Program-made: the position numbers and the translations under genes
Notes under the pieces: generated by a model
Database searches by the model: none
Seen by the model: the letters and a program-made list of their open reading frames with translations, nothing else
Told to the model about the DNA's origin: nothing
Shown here: one piece after another, positions 57,364 through 64,000 of the stretch
Layout: each line of letters opens with the position of its first letter
Position numbering within the stretch: position 1 is the first letter of the stretch
Source: Vibrio japonicus
GTDB lineage: Bacteria > Pseudomonadota > Gammaproteobacteria > Enterobacterales > Vibrionaceae
Assembly (NCBI RefSeq): GCF_024582835.1
Contig: NZ_CP102096.1
Location: 1,116,001-1,180,000, forward strand
Direction of reading: 5' to 3'
Length of the DNA stretch: 64,000 bases

Positions 57364-57665
57364 ATGCCGATAACAATAAAACTAACAGTAACGATGGCAA
57401 ACATAATGCCAGCATCAAAATTTCTTAATGTCCGAGTTAGGTAAGGTGTTGCTTTTACGATGATTAATCCGTAACCAAACGCGTTAATCAAGATAAAAAA
57501 GAAGGTACGTATAACAAAATGGTAATTTCTAAGCACACGCCTCAAAACAGTGTTGAATTCCCCACCGAACATGACAAGAAAACAAGCAACTAACGCGGTC
57601 GATATTTCAGTTAAGTATGGGGCAATATAGTTCCCAATGGGAGATAGGTATTCAAAAATTATCAT
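57336..57665 (-). CDS. DUF3392 inner-membrane protein, 109 residues
   Basis: Three hydrophobic segments (about 22-38 ISTALVACFLVMFGG, 52-72 VIRTFFFILINAFGYGLIIV, 85-103 GIMFAIVTVSFIVIGIW) show a small membrane protein. I start at ATG 57665 (MIIFEYLSPIGNYI) and not at the TTG inside the preceding hairpin. A ribosome site is poor (ACTGTCT). Co-transcribed with the SanA-like gene. Function unknown. Confidence 0.75.
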   Translation of the reverse strand: MIIFEYLSPIGNYIAPYLTEISTALVACFLVMFGGEFNTVLRRVLRNYHFVIRTFFFILINAFGYGLIIVKATPYLTRTLRNFDAGIMFAIVTVSFIVIGIWAQRNRQI

Positions 57666-57679
57666 AGACAGTATATGAA

Positions 57680-57704
57680 GCAGCCCCAAAAAAGAGGGGG
57701 CTGC
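57680..57704 (-). terminator. terminator-like hairpin after maeA
   Basis: GCAGCCCC / GGGGCTGC, 8 bp, with an A/T-rich loop, 13 nt after the maeA stop codon. The T run lies in the loop and not after the stem, so termination may be partial. Confidence 0.55.
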
Positions 57705-57716
57705 AATGTTTAGGGT

Positions 57717-59405
57717 TTAAAATGCGGTACGCTTGTAACGACGGTAAACAGGTTGCCAGAAGCTGCTGTCGATAGACTCTTGAAGAGCTTCATCAGTAAT
57801 TTCTAACGCGACGCCTTGTTCAATGGCTTTTTTACCGACCGCAAAAGCAATCTTCTTCGATACTGAGTGAATCGCTTCCAATGGTGGAAGTAGTGCACCT
57901 TGACCATTAATGGCTAGTGGAGAGCAGGTCGCTAGAGCGCGGCTAGACTCCATCAGCATTTCGTCAGTTACGCGTTTTGCGTTAACCGCAAGCACACCTA
58001 AGCCAATACCTGGGAAAATGTAGCTGTTGTTACACTGTGCAATTGGGTAAGTTTTACCTTCGTACACGACAGGTTCAAACGGACTGCCCGTAGCGACTAA
58101 AGCTTCGCCATTCGTCCAGTGAACAATGTCGTATGGTGTCGCTTCAACACGGCTGGTTGGGTTTGACAGTGGGAAGATAATTGGGCGAGCACAGTGCTTA
58201 TGCATCTCTTTAATGACTTCTTCACTAAACAGCCCTGGCGCGCCAGATACACCAACAAGTACCGTAGGTTTCGCGTTACGCATAACATCTAGCAAAGAAT
58301 AGCCGTTGCCTTCAGCCTGCCACTCTGAGGTATTGCTGTGTTTTTGCACCAAGCGTTGCTGGAAATCAAGCAGATTAGGCATGCCTTCTTGAAGCAAGCC
58401 CCAACGGTCTACCATGTAAACTTGAGAGCGAGCTTGTTGATCAGAAATGCCTTCAGAAACCATCTGTGCAATGATCGCTTCTGCGATACCGCAACCGGCG
58501 GAACCTGCGCCCAAGAACGCAACACGTTGCTCTGAAAGTTGGCTTCCAGCCGCTTTACATGCCGCCAGTAGCGAGCCTACAGTGACTGCTGCTGTACCTT
58601 GAATGTCATCATTGAAGCAGCAAACACGATCCTTATAGCGCTCTAGCAGCGGCATTGCGTTCTTTTGCGCGAAATCTTCAAATTGGATCAGTGCGTCAGG
58701 CCAGCGGCGTTGAACGGCTTGCATGAATTCTTCAACAAACGCGTCGTATTCTGCACCCGTGATGCGAGGGTGACGCCAGCCCATATACATTGGATCAGCA
58801 AGACGTTGCGGATTGTTTGTACCCACATCCAGTACGATTGGAAGTGTGTAAGCAGGGCTGATACCACCACACGCGGTGTAAAGTGCAAGCTTACCAATAG
58901 GAATACCCATACCACCGATACCTTGGTCACCAAGACCAAGAATACGCTCACCGTCAGTGACAACAATCACTTTGACGTTGTGGTTTGATGCATTGTTTAG
59001 GATGTCATCGATGCGGTCGCGATTGGCGTAAGAGACAAAAAGGCCGCGTCCACGACGGTAAATATTCGAGAAGTTTTCACACGCAGCGCCTACTGTTGGC
59101 GTGTAGATGATCGGCATCATTTCAGACACATGGTTCTGAACCAGACGGTAAAACAGAGTTTCGTTTGTGTCTTGGATATTGCGTAGATAGATGTGCTTAT
59201 CCATATCGCTTTCGAAGTTACGATATTGTTGATAAGCACGTTCTACTTGCTCCTGAATGGTCTCGGTGTTTTCAGGTAACAGACCTTCAAGGTTAAAAGA
59301 GCTGCGTTCTTCTGCGGTAAATGCACTGCCTTTGTTGAGCAAAGGTGTACTTAATAGGGCTGGACCTGCATAGGGAATATATAAAGGGCGTTTATCGTTA
59401 TTCAT
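57717..59405 (-). CDS. maeA: NAD-dependent malic enzyme, 562 residues
   Basis: Converts malate to pyruvate with CO2 and NADH. Seen: the malic signature [18 protein letters not shown] near 92-108, the catalytic Lys region [17 protein letters not shown] near 172, [16 protein letters not shown] near 245 (metal-binding Glu-Asp), [15 protein letters not shown] near 265, the dinucleotide loop [15 protein letters not shown] near 296 and [13 protein letters not shown] near 405. ATG at 59405 has AAGG 6 nt upstream; a GTG just before is less likely. The size matches the SfcA/MaeA type and not the larger MaeB. Confidence 0.94.
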   Translation of the reverse strand: MNNDKRPLYIPYAGPALLSTPLLNKGSAFTAEERSSFNLEGLLPENTETIQEQVERAYQQYRNFESDMDKHIYLRNIQDTNETLFYRLVQNHVSEMMPIIYTPTVGAACENFSNIYRRGRGLFVSYANRDRIDDILNNASNHNVKVIVVTDGERILGLGDQGIGGMGIPIGKLALYTACGGISPAYTLPIVLDVGTNNPQRLADPMYMGWRHPRITGAEYDAFVEEFMQAVQRRWPDALIQFEDFAQKNAMPLLERYKDRVCCFNDDIQGTAAVTVGSLLAACKAAGSQLSEQRVAFLGAGSAGCGIAEAIIAQMVSEGISDQQARSQVYMVDRWGLLQEGMPNLLDFQQRLVQKHSNTSEWQAEGNGYSLLDVMRNAKPTVLVGVSGAPGLFSEEVIKEMHKHCARPIIFPLSNPTSRVEATPYDIVHWTNGEALVATGSPFEPVVYEGKTYPIAQCNNSYIFPGIGLGVLAVNAKRVTDEMLMESSRALATCSPLAINGQGALLPPLEAIHSVSKKIAFAVGKKAIEQGVALEITDEALQESIDSSFWQPVYRRYKRTAF

Positions 59406-59559
59406 CACATGCCTTTAGTAGGGTGAGAGGCTAATAGACCAAGGAATTGGGACTACGAAAATGATAGGGATTCAATGCCGCGTTGTAAACTGATATTCCT
59501 GCAAACTATCCCTGATTCCATATATACTTCACCGCTAAAATAAAAACGATACGCAAACG

Positions 59560-61905
59560 ATGACCAGCTTACCGATTGATCCGCTAAAATCCCACTTTCT
59601 GACGCAACTTTCAGCGTCCCACCTTATCGTCGAGGCCGACACGGGTTCAGGAAAATCCACACGTTTACCACTTTGGGCCGCAGAGCAGGGAAGAGTGTTA
59701 GTTGTCGAACCCAGACGCATTGCTTGTACGTCACTCGCGCAATTTCTAGCACAGACCAAACAAGAGCCACTTGGTAAATCCATCGGTTATGCGATTAAGC
59801 TCGACAATCGATGCGATGACAATACTCAGGTTGTGTTTGCGACGCCAGGTGTGGCACTGCGATGGTTTTCAGAAAGCCAGTTATCGGATTTCGATATCGT
59901 GATTGTGGATGAATTCCATGAGCGCCGTTGGGACTCGGATTTGTTGGTGGCACTGCTTAAAGAACACAAACAACATCAAGTCGTCGTCACGTCGGCAACC
60001 ATTGAAGGGGAAAAGCTGGCGAAGTACTTTGGTGCGACACGTTTACGCGCGGAAGGGCGAAATTTCGATGTGGCTATCTGTCACCGAGCGTTGGATTCCA
60101 GACAGTTACCTGAAGCTCGACATTTGGAACAGAAAGTGAAGCAAGAAGTTGAAGCGCTGCTGGATATGGACGGTGATATTCTTGTGTTCCTGCCGGGGCG
60201 TAAAGAGATTGCGCAGTGCCAGTCTGTTCTGTCTGGTTTGGAAGAGATTATCGTGGCTCCGCTTCACGCTTCTGTGACGGATGCTCAAAGAGAAATCGCC
60301 CTGAATGTTCAAGCGCGTAAGAAGGTTGTTTTAGCCACGAACGTTGCTGAAACGTCATTAACCATCCCCAATATTGTCGCCGTGATTGATTCTGGTTTAG
60401 AAAGGCGAACGGAACAGCGAAACGGTAAAACAGCGTTAAGCCTGAAACACATTTCAAAAGCGAGCGCGAAACAGAGAAGCGGCCGCGCCGGACGTGTGAT
60501 GGACGGCATCTGCATACGTCTATACGGTGAGCATGCGGCACTTGCGGAAGTTACGCCACCAGAGCTACACCGAGAATCTTTAACGGAAGCGATGCTCGCC
60601 TCTGCAAGTTGTGGGTACGCGCTAGACTCACTGACCTTTGTTGAGTCATTGCCAGAAAAATCGTTACATCAAGCCAAAGAAATCCTCAGAGGAATGAATG
60701 CGCTGGATGACAAAGGTTTAGCCACCGAACACGGAAAACGAATTTATCCATTACCAATTGACGCATTGTATGCAGATTTGGTTACGCGAATGCCAAACAG
60801 AGCATTGCAGGAAGCGATGGTGGATTTGACCGCCGTACTCGCGACACCGGCTAGCTTGTATCGATTATCTAGCAACGAAGAATCATTAGACAAACTCAGT
60901 CAAGAAGAGCCTCTATCGTGTGATGGCCAGTTAGCGATTCGATTGCTACGAGGGGAAGCGTTCTCAGGCGTAGCTGTAGACAACGATGTTCTGTTTGAAG
61001 CACAGGCTTTGTCCGAACAGATGAGAGAGGTTTTTGAACTTCCTCACCTTGAGGTCGCTTCTCGATATGACCATCGACGCCTCGTCGAATCGATCGCTCA
61101 ACTTCATCCAGAACTGGTGTTTGTGCGAAGAGAAAAACGACAAGACGCCTTTGCAAATGGTTTGATGGAAGTAACACTAGGGCGTAATAGTCGACTTAAA
61201 CCCAATACGCCGGCGGCGCTCGTGCTGGACACGCACAGTTTGCCAGGGCGAGGTGTAAAACAGACATTGAACCTAGCCACATTCGTCATGCCTGCTGATT
61301 TCAAACTTATTGAATCGCTTGAGCTGGGAACATGGCAGCAAGGTGAATCAAAAACCGTTGACGATGCGTTATATGTTGAAATGGAATTGGTCTATGCAGG
61401 TCGAGTAGTAGCGACTAAGCTGATTTCCGCGCAAGGTGCATACGCGGTTAAGCCGTTGTTGGAGTTGGTAAAGAGTGGTGTTCTATTGCCGGGTTTTGCA
61501 AAAGCTCGACATGCACAAATTGAACACTGGAAACTCTATATCGGACTTGGCAATGGGGGTGGCAATGAAACTGATGCCAATATTAGCTTTGACTCTTGGT
61601 TTAGCGAACAGCTTGAGATGCTTGAACTTACCGACCCTGAAGAGTTGGAAATGTTCTCGGAAGAGGATTTTCAATTTGAGGGTATCCCGTATTGGGAGTA
61701 TCAAGACTTTGCAGAAATCTACCCTTTTGAGCTGAGTCTCGGTGACCTCAATTTAGATGTGGAATATATAGTGGCGAAAAAACTGGTTTACGTGATCTAT
61801 CGGGATGGGCTACGCAAAGGCGATCCAAAGCGATGGGAACTACCAAGCTGGAAAGGATGGAGAGTGCAGTACAAGAAAGCGAGTCGGATTGTAGACGTGA
61901 GATAG
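59560..61905 (+). CDS. HrpB-like DExH-box helicase, 781 residues
   Basis: Helicase motifs: Walker A EADTGSGKSTRLP near 25-37, DEFHERRWDSD near 117, TSATIEGEKL near 147, LATNVAETSLTIPN near 262 and RSGRAGR near 311. DEFH in place of DEAH is seen in HrpB. The C-terminal half has an HrpB-like core (about 420-640), but the end (about 650-781) is acidic (LELTDPEELEMFSEEDF) and finishes with SWKGWRVQYKKASRIVDVR, which I do not recognise from HrpB. It may be a second HrpB-type paralogue. It acts presumably on RNA; role unknown. It is divergent from maeA. Confidence 0.8.
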   Translation: MTSLPIDPLKSHFLTQLSASHLIVEADTGSGKSTRLPLWAAEQGRVLVVEPRRIACTSLAQFLAQTKQEPLGKSIGYAIKLDNRCDDNTQVVFATPGVALRWFSESQLSDFDIVIVDEFHERRWDSDLLVALLKEHKQHQVVVTSATIEGEKLAKYFGATRLRAEGRNFDVAICHRALDSRQLPEARHLEQKVKQEVEALLDMDGDILVFLPGRKEIAQCQSVLSGLEEIIVAPLHASVTDAQREIALNVQARKKVVLATNVAETSLTIPNIVAVIDSGLERRTEQRNGKTALSLKHISKASAKQRSGRAGRVMDGICIRLYGEHAALAEVTPPELHRESLTEAMLASASCGYALDSLTFVESLPEKSLHQAKEILRGMNALDDKGLATEHGKRIYPLPIDALYADLVTRMPNRALQEAMVDLTAVLATPASLYRLSSNEESLDKLSQEEPLSCDGQLAIRLLRGEAFSGVAVDNDVLFEAQALSEQMREVFELPHLEVASRYDHRRLVESIAQLHPELVFVRREKRQDAFANGLMEVTLGRNSRLKPNTPAALVLDTHSLPGRGVKQTLNLATFVMPADFKLIESLELGTWQQGESKTVDDALYVEMELVYAGRVVATKLISAQGAYAVKPLLELVKSGVLLPGFAKARHAQIEHWKLYIGLGNGGGNETDANISFDSWFSEQLEMLELTDPEELEMFSEEDFQFEGIPYWEYQDFAEIYPFELSLGDLNLDVEYIVAKKLVYVIYRDGLRKGDPKRWELPSWKGWRVQYKKASRIVDVR

Positions 61906-62110
61906 CAAAATTATTTCATTCGTGAAATATTAAGCAACCGATCACGTATGGGTTTTTAATGTACATACAATGTTACAAGACTGATTTTTATATAGCTTTT
62001 TAAAACGTAAAAGGGGTATAAAAGACGAAAGTTTTATATCCTATTGCTATATCTAAACGGTTGGATGATATTTAGTACACTGTGCTGTCGATATATGCGG
62101 GGGAAGCGAT

Positions 62111-62488
62111 ATGGAGCATCAAATCAAGGCTAAAGTGGTATTTGACTATACCTCATTCCTCGGAGCGTCGTGTTCTAAAAAATGGACATTTTTGGAAGCA
62201 ATGAGCACGTTTGCACCTATTTTCAGTCTGATGTGGAAAAACACAATCAAAGACTCGATCTCAGTAGAAGATCGTTTATGGGATCAGGCAATGAAGTCTC
62301 TTTCCGCAAGTAGGAGTGATGAGTCTAATATCATCACATTGGTAGAATTGGCGAAAAGCGAAGGGATAGAAGAGCTAAATGTAGTCATGCCTTACGAGCT
62401 TGATAACGAACAACTCAAACAAGTCTGTTCACGCGCTCATGCTAACGTTCAACGATTAAATCAAGACGAGCTAAAAATTACGTTCTAA
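62111..62488 (+). CDS. unrecognised small cytoplasmic protein, 125 residues
   Basis: No known domain, no signal peptide and no TM segment. The protein has a beta-strand start (IKAKVVFDYTSFLG), a helical middle with WTFLEAMSTFAPIFSLMW, and a C-terminal part (ELAKSEGIEELNVVMPYELD) that reads like a small alpha/beta fold. The ATG is preceded by GGGGGAAG at a good distance, so translation is likely strong. A terminator follows. It stands alone between the helicase and the converging aspC. Confidence 0.65.
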   Translation: MEHQIKAKVVFDYTSFLGASCSKKWTFLEAMSTFAPIFSLMWKNTIKDSISVEDRLWDQAMKSLSASRSDESNIITLVELAKSEGIEELNVVMPYELDNEQLKQVCSRAHANVQRLNQDELKITF

Positions 62489-62536
62489 GGTCCCAGTAAG
62501 CGGCCAACATAAGCTCTGAAGCTAAAATAAACATAA

Positions 62537-62569
62537 GCAAAAAGGGTCAGTATCGCTGACCCTTTTTGT
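62537..62569. terminator. bidirectional Rho-independent terminator
   Basis: AAAAAGGGTCAG-TATCG-CTGACCCTTTTT lies between the small gene and the converging aspC; T runs occur on both strands. Confidence 0.92.
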
Positions 62570-62587
62570 TTCTAACAGGTTTGCTTA

Positions 62588-63778
62588 TTAAAGCACTGCT
62601 GCGATACCTTGACACAGAGGTAGCATGTTTGAGCGAGTCATACCTGCAACGCTGATGCGGCCAGAACCTACGATGTAGATACCAAACTCATCTTTCAGGC
62701 GTGCTACTTGTTCTTTAGTGAGTCCAGAGAACGAGAACATACCGTTTTGACGTTCGATAAAGCTGAAGTCTGCGTCAACACCTTGCTCTTTTAGTGTGGC
62801 AACGAACAACTCACGCATAGCCTGAATACGATCACGCATCTCTTTTACTTCTTGTTCCCATTCTGCACGAAGTTCTGGGTTGCTCAAGATGTATGTTACA
62901 ACTGCGCTACCGTGCGCTGGTGGGTTCGAGTAAATAGAACGAATAATCGCTTTCACTTGAGAGAACGCCGTTGTCGCCACTTCTTCAGACTCAGCAACTA
63001 GGGTAAACGCACCAACACGCTCATTGTATAGGCCAAAGTTCTTAGAGAATGAGCTCGCTACTAGAATTTCTTTGTTGTATTTCGCAAAAATACGTAGGCC
63101 AGCGGCATCTTCTTCTACGCCTTTCGCAAAACCTTGGTATGCGAAGTCAAATAGAGGCAGCAGTTTTTTCTCTGCAACTAATTTAGCGAGTGTTTCCCAC
63201 TCTTCCAACGTTGGGTCGATGCCTGTTGGGTTGTGGCAGCAGCCGTGAAGTAGAACAACGTCACCTTCTGATGCTTTTTCTAGGTCCGCAACCATTGCCG
63301 CGAAATCTTTGTCTTTAGACTCTGCATCATAGTAACTGTATTGAGCGGTTTCGACACCAGCAGCAGTGAACACACCATTGTGGTTTGCCCAAGTTGGGTT
63401 GCTGATCCAAATCTTCACATTACCTAGTTGGCGCTTGATGAATTCACCAGCCACGCGAAGTGCACCAGTACCGCCAGGCGCTTGCGCAGTTTTTGCTAGT
63501 TTATTCGCGACAATGTCAGAATCGTCACCAAACAGTAGCTTTTGCACTGCTAGACCATATTCAGCAGTACCTTCGATCGTTAGGTAAGACTTTGTTTTTT
63601 CTGTTTCTACCAAAGCAGTTTCTGCTTTCTTTACGGTAGCTAGAACAGGTGTCTCACCTTGCTCGTTTTTGTAAATACCAACTCCAAGGTTGATTTTGTC
63701 AGTACGAGCGTCTTTTTTAAACTCTTCGGTAAGGCCAAGGATAGGATCTGCAGGAGCAGCTACTACTTTTTCAAACAT
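62588..63778 (-). CDS. aspC: aspartate/aromatic amino acid aminotransferase, 396 residues
   Basis: PLP enzyme of class [14 protein letters not shown] near 12, [17 protein letters not shown] near 31, [12 protein letters not shown] near 190, the PLP lysine in [15 protein letters not shown] near 250, and the C-terminal SGRISVAGM with the substrate-binding Arg. I start at ATG 63778 ([12 protein letters not shown]) because this gives exactly the length of E. coli AspC (396) and the same first residues; the ATG three codons earlier is less likely. It transfers amino groups between aspartate, glutamate and aromatic keto acids. Confidence 0.93.
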   Translation of the reverse strand: MFEKVVAAPADPILGLTEEFKKDARTDKINLGVGIYKNEQGETPVLATVKKAETALVETEKTKSYLTIEGTAEYGLAVQKLLFGDDSDIVANKLAKTAQAPGGTGALRVAGEFIKRQLGNVKIWISNPTWANHNGVFTAAGVETAQYSYYDAESKDKDFAAMVADLEKASEGDVVLLHGCCHNPTGIDPTLEEWETLAKLVAEKKLLPLFDFAYQGFAKGVEEDAAGLRIFAKYNKEILVASSFSKNFGLYNERVGAFTLVAESEEVATTAFSQVKAIIRSIYSNPPAHGSAVVTYILSNPELRAEWEQEVKEMRDRIQAMRELFVATLKEQGVDADFSFIERQNGMFSFSGLTKEQVARLKDEFGIYIVGSGRISVAGMTRSNMLPLCQGIAAVL

Positions 63779-64000
63779 ATTGATCATCCATGTTAATCGA
63801 CGTGGGTATACCGCTATTTATACCTTTCTCGCACAGTTGGTACAACCGTTTACATGAACAAAAATAAACAAAATTAAAATTTATGAGGAACATGCTGTGA
63901 AGTAAGTGTTTTCACTAGTTTAGTGGTTGATGTGGGAATGAGTGAATCGGCATTGTTGGTGTATACATCAAATCTAAGAGCGATAAAAAGAATGGAACTA

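Overview
The window looks like a chromosomal segment of a Vibrio, probably of the Harveyi/parahaemolyticus type. This rests on a trpE-G-D-CF-B-A operon with a Trp-rich leader, cydDC next to trxB, a class-V aminotransferase-like gene of the VC1184 kind, a GlyGly-CTERM surface protein, and a type VI secretion (T6SS) MIX effector. Species is not resolved from sequence alone. No tRNA, rRNA, CRISPR array, integrase or transposase was seen.

Left part (1-19.9 kb), mostly housekeeping and stress genes: the N-terminal part of 3-methyladenine DNA glycosylase (tag), a small lipoprotein, a minus-strand trio (DUF2760-type membrane protein and two divergent Hsp70 proteins), a CHASE-GGDEF diguanylate cyclase, a DEDDh exonuclease, a VIT/VWA protein with a GlyGly-CTERM tail, an XRE-like regulator, a TerB-like protein, a PhoD-like phosphatase behind a small acidic protein, hrpA, and a small outer-membrane barrel.

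Middle part (20.2-36.6 kb), the accessory region: an auxiliary T6SS module. A short VgrG-like/DUF6484 protein is followed by a 1461-residue effector with an N-terminal PAAR-like domain (DUF4150), a MIX domain and a C-terminal hydrophobic, probably membrane-acting toxin region. Directly behind the effector stop codon (TAAATG) lies an 11.4-kb array of ten intact and one frameshifted gene for two-TM proteins of one family, in three subtypes (A, B, C). Copies of a subtype are almost identical except in the segment between the two TM helices, which the charge pattern places in the periplasm. Two copies carry upstream a 68-nt relic of the 3' end of an effector gene. The array therefore looks like accumulated immunity genes, grown by duplication and by repeated loss of effector genes. 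No T6SS structural genes lie in the window.

Right part (36.7-64 kb), core metabolism: a dicarboxylate/glutamate-type symporter; a deletion scar joining two truncated divergent genes; the trp operon with terminator, leader peptide, attenuator, promoter and TrpR operator; divergent rnm (yciV), yciO and rluB; cydDC and trxB; a 2OG-Fe dioxygenase overlapping a desulfurase-like PLP enzyme that lacks the usual catalytic Cys; DUF2797, SanA-like and DUF3392 genes; NAD-malic enzyme; an HrpB-like helicase; an unrecognised small gene; and aspC. A PurR-like operator lies between trxB and the dioxygenase gene.
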